The notes beneath the pieces were generated by a model. The model did not search any database and was not told the origin of the DNA. It saw nothing but the letters and a program-made list of their open reading frames with translations. The position numbers and the translations under genes are program-made. A stretch of 64,000 nucleotides of DNA, from NCBI GenBank assembly GCA_035551995.1, contig DASZME010000074.1, positions 1 to 64,000 on the forward strand, in the 5' to 3' direction. Each line of letters starts with the position of its first letter. Within the stretch, counting starts at the first letter, position 1. Positions 25,032 through 35,568 of the stretch are shown piece after piece. The DNA is from RYN-428 sp035551995 (GTDB lineage: Bacteria; Planctomycetota; Phycisphaerae; Tepidisphaerales; Tepidisphaeraceae).

Positions 25032-28000
25032 TCATTTCACGGTAAGGGTGGCCGCGCCGGAGATCGCCGTGCCGGCGGAGTTGGTGAAGATCACGCGATA
25101 TTTGCGGCCGCTTTCCGCGGTGGTCGTGGTGAATGTATAGCTGGCCGAGGTCGCGCCGCCGATGTCGGCCCACGTCGAGCCGCCGTCGGCGCTGAGCTGC
25201 CATTGGATCGTCGGCGCCGGATTGCCGGACGCGGCGACCGTGAACGTGACCGAATGGCCGTGGACGATGGATTGGCTGGCTGGCTGCTTGGTGACGGCGG
25301 GGGCGACCAAGGCGGCGACCTTCAAGGTCGCGGCGTTTGTCGTGGCGGCGCCTTTGGCGTTGGTGAAAACCGCGCGGTATTTATATCCGTTGACGGCAAG
25401 GGTCGCGGGCAAGCTGTAGGTCGCCGCGGTGGCGCCGGAGATTGGGGCCCAGGTCGTCCCGCCGTCAATGCTGAGTTGCCATTGAACGGCGGGCGCGGGA
25501 TTTCCATTGGCCGCGGCGGTGAAGGTTACGGCGGCGCCGACGTTTACGCTGGCGCTGGCGGGTTGCTTGGTGATGACCGGGGCAAAGAGCACGGTGAGTA
25601 TCGCCGAGCCGGAAATCGACGCGCCGTTGGAATTCGTGAAAACGGCGCGATAGCGATAGCCGCTTTGCGGCGTCGTCGGCTTAAACGTATAAGCAGGCGC
25701 GGTTGCTCCCGGCACGTTCGCCCAGGTTGATCCGCCGTCGGCGCTGACCTGCCACTGCACGGTCGGCGTTGGATTGCCAGTCCCCGAAGCGGTAAACGTG
25801 GCATATTGCCCGGCGATCGCCGTCTGGTTCGACGGAATGGCGATCACCGTTGGTGGCGGCGCGTTTTTCACGTTCTCGTTGAACGCCGCACTCGCGCTTG
25901 CCGCGAAATCGTGATCCCCACCATAAATGGCCACAACGCTATGGCTGCCGGGCGTCAGCGAAGATGTCGTGTAGGCGCCAACGCCTCCGTTCAAAGCGAT
26001 CGGCGAACCGGCGATGTTCCCGTCGATCTGGAACTGCACGGTTCCGGTTTCGCCGGCGCCGGTCGCGGGTGTAACGGTGGCCGTTAGCGTGACTGTCTGG
26101 CCGGCGTTCGGGGAGGCGTTGCTCGACGTGACGACGGTGGAAGTCGGCGCCGTGATGACGTCGATCAGCGCCGACGCCGTCGCGCCGGTGTAATCGGCCG
26201 TATCGGTCGGCGTGAAAGCGACGGAGAGAAGCTGGTTATCGCCCACGCCAAGGACCGCGCCGGCCGCGGGGGTATACACGAACGTGCCTGATACAGGACT
26301 GGTCGCATTCAGCTGTGTCATGCTAAGCACGGCGCCATATGTGATCGGCGATGGATCGGTCCAGACGATCGCCGGCGTCGCGGGCCTGAGGATGACATCG
26401 ATCGTGGCCGACGCGGCGGCGCCGGTGTAGTCGACGGCGTCCGCCGGGGTGAAAATCGCCGAAAGCATTTGGCCGTTCCCCGGATCGAGCACCGTACCCG
26501 CGGCCGGGGTGTAAGCGAAGGCGCCGGGCACGGAACTGGTCGCGTCTAACTGCGCGGCGCCGAGGGCCGTGCCGTAGATGATGGCCGAAGAAGGCGCCCA
26601 CCTCAGCGTCGGCGTCGCCGGGAGAATGTCGATGGTGATCGACGCGGTCGCGACGGCGTAATCAATCGTGTCGGTCGGCGTGAAAGTCACCGAAACGTTT
26701 TGGGCGGCGCCCGCGCCCAAAATCGTACCGGCCGCCGGACTGTAAACAAAGACGCCGGGGATCGACGCCGCCGCGTTTAACTGAGCCGAATCAAGCGCCG
26801 TTCCATATACGATCGCGGAAGGATTTGGCCAGGAGATCACCGACGGCGCCGGTGCGATCACCTTGATCGTGACCGACGCGGTCGCGCTGGCGTAGTCCAC
26901 CGTATCGAACGGCGTAAACGTGACGGATAGGGTCTGATCGTCCCCCGCGGCCAGAACCGTGCCGAGCGACGGTGTATAGACAAAGGCGCCGGGGATCGGC
27001 GGCGCCGTCGCATCCAGTTGACCGGCGCCAAGCGCAACGCCCAGCGGAATGCTCGATGGAGCCGCCCAGATAATGGCCGGCGTCGCCGGCGGCCAACTGA
27101 CGGATGTACTTCCCGGCGGCGTCGGCGGGATGAACGGTTGACCCGCGGCCCCCGCCGCGAAGGGGACCGCGCCGTACTCATACGCGCCGCTGTCGGGCGC
27201 CGAGCCGGTGTAGTTTGCCGTGTACGGCAATTCGGCGATGCCGGCGTTAATGGCCGCCGATGACGCCGACAACTGGTAGTTCTCCTGGGCCGCGTTCACG
27301 AACGCGGGATTGGTCGTACCGGCTACGTTATTCGTTTGGATCGCGCCCGATCCGATCATGGTGGCGCCGACGAAGATATTGCCGGTGAGGGCGCTGCCGG
27401 TCATATCTTCATTGCCGCTGGATTCCAAGGCATATTGCGTGCCGACGAAGGTGTTGTTGACGATCAGATTATCCCACGAAGGCGGATTGAGCTTCAGCGC
27501 GAAGTCGCAGTCGAAAACGAGATTGTGATCGACGATGAAATCTTGCGAGCCGTTGTCCATGTAGATTCCCGACGCCCCATAGCCGGCGGTATGAATGCCG
27601 TAGACGACGTTGTAGCTGATTTCCGTTCCGTCGGCGTCGGTTCCCCAGGTATAGATTCCGCCGAGATCGGTCGTCTGAAGTCCGACCGTATGTACGACGT
27701 TGTGCGAGATGAGCGAATCGCAGGTATATCGCGAGACGATGCCGGACCGGCCGGCATTGTAGATCGTGTTGTTGAGGATGGTTTCGCCGCTGCCGATCGA
27801 AGAGATGCCGGCCTCGTCGCCGGCTTCGTAATCGACGTCGTGAATGACGGTGTTTTCGACGGTGTTGCCGGATCCGCCGAGAAACACGCCGTCGCCGGAG
27901 CTGAAGGCGACCGTGCTGTTTTCCAAGACGTTGGCGGTTCCGTCAAGAATGATGCCGGTGGTATGGGGATGAAGCTTGGCGCCCCACGGATCAAGCGTAT

Positions 28001-29069
28001 CGGGCGTGATGCCGATGGATTGCGAGACGTACTGGGCGCTGATGCCGTTAAGGACGTTATTGCTTGAGTTTGCGTCGGTATTGATCGTACAAGCGAAGAG
28101 ATCGATGCCCGTTACGTCGATGTCGGATAAGCCGCTGAGATCGAAGCCATAATCGCGCGCCTTGGCTTCGATCGAATGATTGGCCGGGCTATCGCCGGAC
28201 GGGTCCCACAGGTAAAGATTTCCGCTGACTGGATCGCGATACCATTCCCCGGCCGAATCGAGCGCCTTGAAATTGCCGACGATGTAAAAGCGATTCCCCG
28301 CCTTGGGTACCTGATAGCTGGTTTCCTGATAGTAGGAAACGGTGATGGAGCCGGGAGACGAAGCGGTGATTAAACCGGCTTGATCCAGCCACTCCTGCCC
28401 CGCCGCGATGTGGGCGATCGATCCGACCCAGGTTCCCGCCGTCTGGCTCAGCGACGCGTTGGAGATCGTAATTGTCGTAAGCCCCGTGGAGGCATTGATT
28501 GCGCCGGCGCTGACCTTGGTTGCTGTCGCCCACGTCGGCGTCGAGATATTGGCCGGGGCGATCGACGTGGAACTCGTGGCGGCGACGTCGGCGGGCGTAT
28601 TCGGCCACCGCGCCTCGTTGACCATGGTTCCATCGACGAAGACCTGGTTGTTTCCCTCGCCCAGATCCCATGACAGCGGCGACGAATAAGTGGCGCCCTG
28701 ATACAAGGACCAGCCGGTAACGGGATCGGCGCCGTCGATCGTGACCGATTGCCCGTGGTAAGGCTCGAAGGTTATCGGCGCGCCCGGCGTGCCGCCGGTG
28801 GGCGGAGTCACGGTCTCATGATAGACGCCGCCCATGATATAGACCGTATCGCCCGGCCCAGCGACGTTCGCCGCCGCCTGGATCGTGGCGAAGGGCTGGT
28901 TGAGCGAACCGTTGTTGGTCGGGACGCCGGTCGTGGCGACATACCAGGCCGTGAGCAGGCGGCGCGCTTCCAGCGCCTCGATCGCCGCGCGCCGCGCGAG
29001 CGATTTCTCGAAGCTTGCTTTCGACGATTTCCGCCGGCTGGATATCATTTCGACCAACGCGCTCGACAT
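25032..29069 (-). CDS. Giant exported beta-helix protein with LEPR-XLL-like N-terminus, MBG-like and Ig-like repeats
   Basis: The 1345-residue protein opens with a basic leader and IEALEARRLL, the LEPR-XLL-like motif of planctomycete surface proteins. Residues about 45-650 are a right-handed parallel beta-helix (GGVYHETVTPP, NTVENTVIHDVDYEAGDEAG, GIYMDNGSQDFIVDHN). Four tandem repeats of about 78 residues follow (FVYTPSLGTVLAAG, FVYSPAAGTILGAG, FAYTPAAGTVLDPG, FVYTPAAGAVLGVG), MBG/Ig-like. Next come one Ig-like domain (TVTLTATVTPATGAGETGTV) and three Ig-like repeats with VQWQ/IQWQ and GGSTWA or GGTTWA. It probably binds or degrades polysaccharide at the surface. The first GTG is 29072; ATG 29069 is used. 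Confidence 0.85.
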   Translation of the reverse strand: MSSALVEMISSRRKSSKASFEKSLARRAAIEALEARRLLTAWYVATTGVPTNNGSLNQPFATIQAAANVAGPGDTVYIMGGVYHETVTPPTGGTPGAPITFEPYHGQSVTIDGADPVTGWSLYQGATYSSPLSWDLGEGNNQVFVDGTMVNEARWPNTPADVAATSSTSIAPANISTPTWATATKVSAGAINASTGLTTITISNASLSQTAGTWVGSIAHIAAGQEWLDQAGLITASSPGSITVSYYQETSYQVPKAGNRFYIVGNFKALDSAGEWYRDPVSGNLYLWDPSGDSPANHSIEAKARDYGFDLSGLSDIDVTGIDLFACTINTDANSSNNVLNGISAQYVSQSIGITPDTLDPWGAKLHPHTTGIILDGTANVLENSTVAFSSGDGVFLGGSGNTVENTVIHDVDYEAGDEAGISSIGSGETILNNTIYNAGRSGIVSRYTCDSLISHNVVHTVGLQTTDLGGIYTWGTDADGTEISYNVVYGIHTAGYGASGIYMDNGSQDFIVDHNLVFDCDFALKLNPPSWDNLIVNNTFVGTQYALESSGNEDMTGSALTGNIFVGATMIGSGAIQTNNVAGTTNPAFVNAAQENYQLSASSAAINAGIAELPYTANYTGSAPDSGAYEYGAVPFAAGAAGQPFIPPTPPGSTSVSWPPATPAIIWAAPSSIPLGVALGAGQLDATAPPIPGAFVYTPSLGTVLAAGDDQTLSVTFTPFDTVDYASATASVTIKVIAPAPSVISWPNPSAIVYGTALDSAQLNAAASIPGVFVYSPAAGTILGAGAAQNVSVTFTPTDTIDYAVATASITIDILPATPTLRWAPSSAIIYGTALGAAQLDATSSVPGAFAYTPAAGTVLDPGNGQMLSAIFTPADAVDYTGAAASATIDVILRPATPAIVWTDPSPITYGAVLSMTQLNATSPVSGTFVYTPAAGAVLGVGDNQLLSVAFTPTDTADYTGATASALIDVITAPTSTVVTSSNASPNAGQTVTLTATVTPATGAGETGTVQFQIDGNIAGSPIALNGGVGAYTTSSLTPGSHSVVAIYGGDHDFAASASAAFNENVKNAPPPTVIAIPSNQTAIAGQYATFTASGTGNPTPTVQWQVSADGGSTWANVPGATAPAYTFKPTTPQSGYRYRAVFTNSNGASISGSAILTVLFAPVITKQPASASVNVGAAVTFTAAANGNPAPAVQWQLSIDGGTTWAPISGATAATYSLPATLAVNGYKYRAVFTNAKGAATTNAATLKVAALVAPAVTKQPASQSIVHGHSVTFTVAASGNPAPTIQWQLSADGGSTWADIGGATSASYTFTTTTAESGRKYRVIFTNSAGTAISGAATLTVK

Positions 29070-29251
29070 CACCCGAAATATATATCCGAGAACCGGGGAC
29101 GTGATCCAAATCGGCTCCGATAATGCTTATTTTGCGCCCCGCGCGTAAATCTGCGACAAAGCTTCGTTCTGCAACGTCTATCGGTATCTCCGCCCGCCAC
29201 GGCGCCGCCGCGAACTGGCCCAAGACTCCCTCTTAAGGTCGATGGATAATC

Positions 29252-32200
29252 CTACATCCCGGTTCCGGGATGGGGATGAAAGGGGAACGCGTGGGGCGGT
29301 TGTGCGACATGCGGCGTCTCGTTGGCGATCCAAAGCCGCAGCCGATCCAGATAAAGATAAACGACCGGCGTCGTATAGAGGGTTAAGATCTGGCTGAAGA
29401 TCAATCCCCCGACAATGGCGACGCCCAGCGGCTTGCGCATCTCGGCGCCGGTCCCGGCGCCGATGGCCAGCGGAAGGGCGCCGAGCAAGGCGGCCATCGT
29501 GGTCATGATGATCGGCCGAAAGCGCAGGAGGCACGCCTGGAAGATGGCGTCGCGCGACGACGAGCCCTGCTTTCGCTCGGCGTCGAGGGCGAAATCGACG
29601 AGCATGATCGCGTTTTTCTTGACGATTCCGATCAGGAGGATGATCCCGATCATCCCCATCACGTCCAGGCCCATGCCGCTGAACATCAGCGCCAGCAGCG
29701 CGCCGACGCCGGCCGAGGGAAGGGTGGAGATGATGGTGAGCGGATGGATATAGCTTTCGTAGAGAATGCCCAAGACGATGTAGACGGTGACCAGCGCGCC
29801 GAGGATGAGCCATTTCTCGTTGACCAGGGATGATTGAAACGCCTGGGCGCTGCCGGAGAAATTGCCGTGGATCGTCGCGGGAAGTCCCAGTTCCTGCTCG
29901 CCCTCCTGGATTTCGGTCACGGCTTCTCCCAGCGAAAAGCCAGGCGTGAGATTGAACGAGATCGTGATGGACGGAAATTGGCTGGTGTGATTGACGGCAA
30001 GCGCGGTGGTCGTCGGCGCGTAGTGGGCGATGGCGCTGAGCGGAATCAGTTTGCCGGTGGTGCTGCCGACGTAAAGGTAGCGCAGGGCGTCGGGGTTCTG
30101 GAGAAACGCCTGGCCGACTTCCATGACGATGTGATATTGGTTCAGGGCCGTATACGTCGTCGAGACCTGGCGTTGGCCGAATGCGTCGTAAAGCGTGTTG
30201 TCGATGGCCGACTGGGTAACGCCCAGGCGCATGGCGGTGGCGCGATCGACGACAAGCGTGGCGGAGAGGCCGCGGTCTTGCTGATCGCTGATGACGTCCA
30301 CGACGCCGTGAAGTTTTCGCATCACGCCTTCGAGTTTTGGCGCCCATTCCTTGAGGTCTTCGAGGTTGTCGCCCTGGAGGGTGAATTGATATTGCGCGCT
30401 GCTGGCCCGGCCTCCGATGCGGAGATCCTGCACGCTTTGGAGGGTGAGCTTGGCGCCGGGGATTCGGTCGAGTTGTTTTCGCAGGCGGGCAATGACCTGA
30501 TCGGCGCTGAGGGTGCGTTGTCCCATTGGGCGCAAGGTGATGAACGAGCGGGCTGAATTTAGCGCGCCGCCGGTATTGCCGCCGACAAACGCGTCAACGC
30601 CGGTTACGTCGGGGTCTTTGCCGACCACCGTGCAAAATTCCTTCAGGATGATATCCATCGCGCGAAACGACGTATCCTGATCGGCGAGAATCGATCCGAT
30701 CAACCTGCCGGTGTCTTGCTGCGGGAAAAAGCCCTTGGGAATGTCGATATACAGAATCACCGTGAAAACGACCGTCAGCAGGGTGACGATCAAGGTAATC
30801 AGCGGATGGCGTAAGACCTTTGTCAGCGTCCACTCGTAGAAACCGAGCACCCGCTCGAAAAGATGCTCGGTAAAGCGGAACAGCCGCCCGTGTTTTTCCT
30901 CCCCTTTTCCCTTCAGGAGCCTGGCGCACATCATCGGCGTGGTGGTCAACGACACGACCAGCGACACCATCACCGCCACCGTCAAAACAACCGCGAACTC
31001 TCGAAACAGCCGTCCGACGATTCCGCCCAGCAGCAGGATCGGGATGAAGACCGCGACCAGCGAAATGCTGATGGACAAAACGGTGAACCCGATTTCCCTG
31101 GCGCCGCGCAGCGCCGCCTGCATCGGAGCCACGCCCTCTTCGATATGGCGCATGATGTTTTCGATCACCACGATGGCGTCGTCCACCACGAACCCGGTGC
31201 AGATGGTGAGGGCCATCAGCGAAAGATTGTCGATGCTGTAATGGCACAGGTACATGACGCCGAACGTCCCGATCAGCGAAACGGGAACGGCGACGCCCGG
31301 AATAACCGTCGCGCGGACGTTGCGCAGGAAGACGAAGACGACAAGAACGACCAGGGCCAGTGAAATCAGAAGCGTAATTTCGACGTCGTGAACGCTGGCG
31401 CGGATGGTGGTGGTGCGGTCCATGGCGATCGAAAGCCGCATGCCGGCGGGCACCTCGGCCTGCAGGGTATCCATGATGCGCAGCACGCGATCGACGGTGG
31501 CGATGATATTGGCGCCGGGCTGGCGGAAGATGACCAGCATGACGGCCGCGGACCCGCCGGGCGGGCCGCCCTTGTGCTCGTCGAGGCCGCCGGTGTGAAC
31601 GTCTTCGATCGAGTCCTGCACGTTGGCGACATCGCTCATGCGCACGGGCGCGTTGTTGCGATAGGCGACGATCATCTTTTTGTACTGCGCCGCCTTGAGC
31701 AATTGATCGGTGGCGGCCAGCGTGTAGGTGTAGTTGGCGTCGGAGACCATTCCCTTTGGCGCGTTGGCGTTGGCGCCGGCGAGGGCGGTGCGAACGTTTT
31801 CAAGGCTCAGGCCGAAGTTGTTGATGAGGGTTGGATTGACGTCGATGCGCACGGCCGGCAACGCCCCGCCGCCCACGGTAACCTGCCCGACCCCTTCCAC
31901 CTGCGACAGCTTTTGCTGGAGGATGGACGAAGCAGCGTCGTACATGGGGCCGCGGTCGTAGACCGCATGGGTTTCGCCCTCTTTGTCGGTGTACGTGTCG
32001 CTGGTCATCGCCAGAATCAGGATGGGCGCATCGGCGGGATTGACCTTGCGGTACGTTGGATTACTGGGCAGATTGGTGGGAAGTTCGCCGCGGGCGGCGT
32101 TGATGGCGGCCTGCACGTCGCGAGCGGCGGCGTCGATGTTGCGGCTGAGGTCAAACTGGAGCGTGACCGACGCCGTTCCCAGAAAACTGGATGACGTCAT

Positions 32201-32437
32201 CTCCGTCACCCCGGCGATGCGCCCGAATTGCCGTTCCAGCGGCGTGGCCACCGCCGACGCCATCGTCTCGGGGCTGGCGCCGGGCAATTGCGCCGCCACC
32301 GAAATCGTCGGAAACTCCACCTGCGGCAACGGGGAAACCGGCAGGTAGAAATAGGCGATCGCGCCCGACAGCGTCAGGGCGATCGTCATCAGCGTCGTCG
32401 CCACCGGCCGATGGATGAACGGCGTCGAGAGGCTCAT
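29252..32437 (-). CDS. RND multidrug efflux permease (MdtC-like)
   Basis: The 1061-residue HAE1-type inner-membrane pump starts MSLSTPFIHRPVATTLMTIA. The proton-relay aspartate pair is in FVVDDAIVVIENIMRHIEEG (about residue 420) and the relay lysine in LIGIVKKNAIMLVDFALDAE (about 941). The porter domains carry LPSNPTYRKVNPADAPI and KVSTTYTALNQ-like segments (RQVSTTYTALNQYHIVMEV). Its start overlaps the end of the second pump by four bases, so the two are translationally coupled and likely form an MdtB2C-like heterotrimer. Typical substrates of such pairs are bile salts, novobiocin or metals, but none is indicated here. No TolC gene is in the operon. Confidence 0.9.
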   Translation of the reverse strand: MSLSTPFIHRPVATTLMTIALTLSGAIAYFYLPVSPLPQVEFPTISVAAQLPGASPETMASAVATPLERQFGRIAGVTEMTSSSFLGTASVTLQFDLSRNIDAAARDVQAAINAARGELPTNLPSNPTYRKVNPADAPILILAMTSDTYTDKEGETHAVYDRGPMYDAASSILQQKLSQVEGVGQVTVGGGALPAVRIDVNPTLINNFGLSLENVRTALAGANANAPKGMVSDANYTYTLAATDQLLKAAQYKKMIVAYRNNAPVRMSDVANVQDSIEDVHTGGLDEHKGGPPGGSAAVMLVIFRQPGANIIATVDRVLRIMDTLQAEVPAGMRLSIAMDRTTTIRASVHDVEITLLISLALVVLVVFVFLRNVRATVIPGVAVPVSLIGTFGVMYLCHYSIDNLSLMALTICTGFVVDDAIVVIENIMRHIEEGVAPMQAALRGAREIGFTVLSISISLVAVFIPILLLGGIVGRLFREFAVVLTVAVMVSLVVSLTTTPMMCARLLKGKGEEKHGRLFRFTEHLFERVLGFYEWTLTKVLRHPLITLIVTLLTVVFTVILYIDIPKGFFPQQDTGRLIGSILADQDTSFRAMDIILKEFCTVVGKDPDVTGVDAFVGGNTGGALNSARSFITLRPMGQRTLSADQVIARLRKQLDRIPGAKLTLQSVQDLRIGGRASSAQYQFTLQGDNLEDLKEWAPKLEGVMRKLHGVVDVISDQQDRGLSATLVVDRATAMRLGVTQSAIDNTLYDAFGQRQVSTTYTALNQYHIVMEVGQAFLQNPDALRYLYVGSTTGKLIPLSAIAHYAPTTTALAVNHTSQFPSITISFNLTPGFSLGEAVTEIQEGEQELGLPATIHGNFSGSAQAFQSSLVNEKWLILGALVTVYIVLGILYESYIHPLTIISTLPSAGVGALLALMFSGMGLDVMGMIGIILLIGIVKKNAIMLVDFALDAERKQGSSSRDAIFQACLLRFRPIIMTTMAALLGALPLAIGAGTGAEMRKPLGVAIVGGLIFSQILTLYTTPVVYLYLDRLRLWIANETPHVAQPPHAFPFHPHPGTGM

Positions 32438-35400
32438 ACCGCGGCCTCCACCGGGATCTCCTCTTCCGGCAGATCTTCCAACACCGGCCCGCCCGACGTC
32501 TGGCTTCCAAATCGCCTGGCCAGCCGGTCAAACCAAAGATAAATCACCGGCGTCGTATAAAGCGTCAGCACCTGGCTGAAGATCAACCCGCCGATCATCG
32601 TGATGCCCAATGGCCGGCGCAGTTCCGATCCCACGCCGGTCCCCAGCGCCAGCGGAACGCCGGCCAGCAGCGCCGCCATCGTGGTCATCATGATCGGCCG
32701 AAACCGCAGCAGGCACGCTTCAAAGATCGCCTCCTCCGGCGCCTTGCCTTCCTTGCGCTCGGCCTCGAGGGCGAAGTCGATCATCATGATGCCGTTCTTC
32801 TTCACGATGCCGATCAGCAGAATGATGCCGATCAGCGCGATCACGCTGAGTTCCTCATGGCAGATCAGCAGGGCCAGCAACGCCCCCACGCCCGCCGAGG
32901 GAAGCGTGGAAAGAATCGTCAGCGGATGCACATAGCTTTCGTACAACACGCCCAGGACGATATAGACAGTGACCAAAGCCGCGAGAATCAGCAATGGTTC
33001 ATTGGTGAGAGAAGCGCGAAACGCCTCGGCCGTTCCCTGGAAACTGGTCTCGACGCTGGCCGGCATCTGCAAGTCGGTTTTGGCGGCGTTGATCGCGTTG
33101 ACCGCGTCGCCCAGCGAGGCGTCCGGCGCGAGGTTAAACGAAACCGTGACCGCCGGGAATTGACCCTGGTGATTGCTCGACAGCGGCGCGTTTTCCGTCT
33201 GGAGCGCGGCAAACGTGCTGAGCGGAACCTCGCCGCCCTGCGCGGCCCGAATGAAAATATGCTCCAGGTCGATCGGCTTGGTCTGTAAGCCCGGCTTCAC
33301 CTCCAACACCACATGGTACTGATTCAGCTGGGTATAGATGGTCGTGATCTGCCGTTGGCCAAATGCGTCATATAGCGCGTCGTCGATGTTTTGCGCGGAG
33401 ATGCCGAGGCGCGACGCGGTATCGCGGTCGATCGTCAGGCGAATTTGCAGCCCTTCGTTTGCCTGATCGCTGGCCACGTCGCGCAAAATGGAAATATCCT
33501 GGAGTTTCTCCACGAATTTCGGGACCCACAACGCCAGTTCCTTTGGATCGGGATCTTCAAGGCTATATTGATATTGCGTGCGGCTGACGCGGTCTTCCAC
33601 CGTCAAGTCCTGCACCGGCTGCATATACAGCGTCGCCCCCTCGACCTCCGCCAACTTCGGCTGCAATCGTCGAATCACCCCGCTGGCGTTGATCCCGCGA
33701 ACGTCCAGCGGCTTGAGATTGATCTGGATACGCCCGCTGTTGGGCGTGGTGTTGGTTCCGTCCACGCCGATGAAAGACGAAACGCTCTCGACGGCCGGGT
33801 CCTGCAGAATGACGCGGGCCAGCGCCTGCTGACGGTCGGCCATGGCGGGAAACGAGATGTCCTGGGCGGCCTCGGATATCCCCAGAATCACGCCCGTGTC
33901 CTGCACCGGGAAAAAGCCCTTGGGAACGACGATGTATAAGTAAATGGTCGCCACCAGCGTCGCGGCGGCGACCATTAAAGTGGCGAACTGATGCCGCAGG
34001 ATGACGCGCAGGGTTTTGCCGTACCATCCGATGATCGTCTGAAATGCGTGCTCCGACGCGCGAAACAAAGCGCTCTGGCCCGCCTCGGGCCTGTGCTTGA
34101 GAATTTTCGCCGCCATCATCGGCGTCAGCGTCAGCGACACAAACGCCGACACCACGATCGTCACGCTCAGCGTCACCGCGAATTCACGAAATAACCGTCC
34201 CACGATATCGCCCATGAACAGCAGCGGAATCAGCACCGCGATCAGCGAAACGCTCAGGGAGATAATCGTAAAGCCGATCTGCTCGGACCCCTTTAACGCC
34301 GCCTGCAAGGGCGTTTCGCCTTCTTCGATGAAGCGGGCGATGTTTTCGATCATGACGATCGCGTCGTCCACCACGAAGCCGGTGGAAATGGTCAGCGCCA
34401 TCAGCGTCAGGTTGTTTAAGCTGTAACCCAGCAGGTACATGATGGCGAACGTCCCCACCAGCGAAAGCGGCACCGCCACGCTGGGGATGATCGTGGCCGG
34501 CAGGTTGCGCAGGAACAGGAAGATCACCATCACCACCAGGCCGATGGTCAACAGAAGTTCGATCTGCACATCCCTGACCGAAGCGCGGATCGTGGTGGTC
34601 AGGTCGGTAAGCGTCGCGACCTTTACCGATGCCGGCAATGAAATCTGAAGCTGCGGCAGAAGCTTTTTCACGCGATCGACCACCTCGATCGTGTTGGCGC
34701 CGGGCTGGCGCTGAATGTTCATGATGACGGCCGGCTTTTCATTCATCCACGCGGCCAGATGCGAGTCTTCCGTCCCGTCCACGATCGTCGCCACGCTCGA
34801 AAGCTTCACCGGCGCCCCATCGCGATAGGCCACCACCAACTCGCGATACTGCCCCGCGGTCAGTAACTGATCATTGGCCGAAATGATGTAAGACTGGCGC
34901 TTGCCGTCCAGGCTCCCCTTCGCCTGATCGACATTTGCCGCGGCGATCGAACTGCGCACGTCATCCAGGTTGAGACCGAGCGACCCAAGGGCCATCGGGT
35001 TGGACTGAATGCGAATGGAGGGCTTCTGGCCTCCGCTGATGCTGACCAACCCCACGCCGGGAAGCTGCGATATTTTCTGCGCCAAACGGGTGTCGGCCAA
35101 ATCCTCCACTTTCGACAACGGCATCGTGTCGGACGTCAGCCCGAGCGTGATGACCGGGGCGTCGGCGGGATTGGTTTTGCTGTAAATCGGCGGGTTGGGC
35201 AAATCCTTGGGAAGGTACGTCCCGGCGGCGTTGATGGCCGCCTGCACTTCCTGCTCGGCCACGTCGATGTTCAGCTCCAGGGCGAACTGAAGGGTGATGA
35301 CCGAACAGCCGTACGAGCTGCTCGACGTCATCTGCGTCAATCCCGGCACCTGTCCGAATTGCCGCTCCAGGGGCGAGGTGACCGAAGAAGCCATGACATC

Positions 35401-35568
35401 GGGCGCGGCGCCGGGATAAAACGTCTGGACCTGGATGGTCGGATAATCCACCTCGGGCAACGCCGAGACCGGCAGCTGCCCATAGGCGATGAATCCGACC
35501 AGCAGGATCGCCACCATCAGCAAAACGGTCGCGACGGGGCGTAAAATGAATGGTTTTGACGGACTCAT
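32434..35568 (-). CDS. RND multidrug efflux permease (MdtB-like)
   Basis: The 1044-residue pump starts MSPSKPFILRPVATVLLMVAI. It has the aspartate pair in FVVDDAIVMIENIARFIEEG (about residue 400), the lysine in LIGIVKKNGIMMIDFALEAE (about 922) and the usual two large periplasmic loops (NPPIYSKTNPADAPVITLGL). It is similar to, but clearly distinct from, the downstream pump, as with MdtB and MdtC. Its start overlaps the adaptor stop by four bases (ATGA at 35565-35568). The three genes form one operon in the order adaptor, pump 1, pump 2. Confidence 0.9.
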   Translation of the reverse strand: MSPSKPFILRPVATVLLMVAILLVGFIAYGQLPVSALPEVDYPTIQVQTFYPGAAPDVMASSVTSPLERQFGQVPGLTQMTSSSSYGCSVITLQFALELNIDVAEQEVQAAINAAGTYLPKDLPNPPIYSKTNPADAPVITLGLTSDTMPLSKVEDLADTRLAQKISQLPGVGLVSISGGQKPSIRIQSNPMALGSLGLNLDDVRSSIAAANVDQAKGSLDGKRQSYIISANDQLLTAGQYRELVVAYRDGAPVKLSSVATIVDGTEDSHLAAWMNEKPAVIMNIQRQPGANTIEVVDRVKKLLPQLQISLPASVKVATLTDLTTTIRASVRDVQIELLLTIGLVVMVIFLFLRNLPATIIPSVAVPLSLVGTFAIMYLLGYSLNNLTLMALTISTGFVVDDAIVMIENIARFIEEGETPLQAALKGSEQIGFTIISLSVSLIAVLIPLLFMGDIVGRLFREFAVTLSVTIVVSAFVSLTLTPMMAAKILKHRPEAGQSALFRASEHAFQTIIGWYGKTLRVILRHQFATLMVAAATLVATIYLYIVVPKGFFPVQDTGVILGISEAAQDISFPAMADRQQALARVILQDPAVESVSSFIGVDGTNTTPNSGRIQINLKPLDVRGINASGVIRRLQPKLAEVEGATLYMQPVQDLTVEDRVSRTQYQYSLEDPDPKELALWVPKFVEKLQDISILRDVASDQANEGLQIRLTIDRDTASRLGISAQNIDDALYDAFGQRQITTIYTQLNQYHVVLEVKPGLQTKPIDLEHIFIRAAQGGEVPLSTFAALQTENAPLSSNHQGQFPAVTVSFNLAPDASLGDAVNAINAAKTDLQMPASVETSFQGTAEAFRASLTNEPLLILAALVTVYIVLGVLYESYVHPLTILSTLPSAGVGALLALLICHEELSVIALIGIILLIGIVKKNGIMMIDFALEAERKEGKAPEEAIFEACLLRFRPIMMTTMAALLAGVPLALGTGVGSELRRPLGITMIGGLIFSQVLTLYTTPVIYLWFDRLARRFGSQTSGGPVLEDLPEEEIPVEAAV

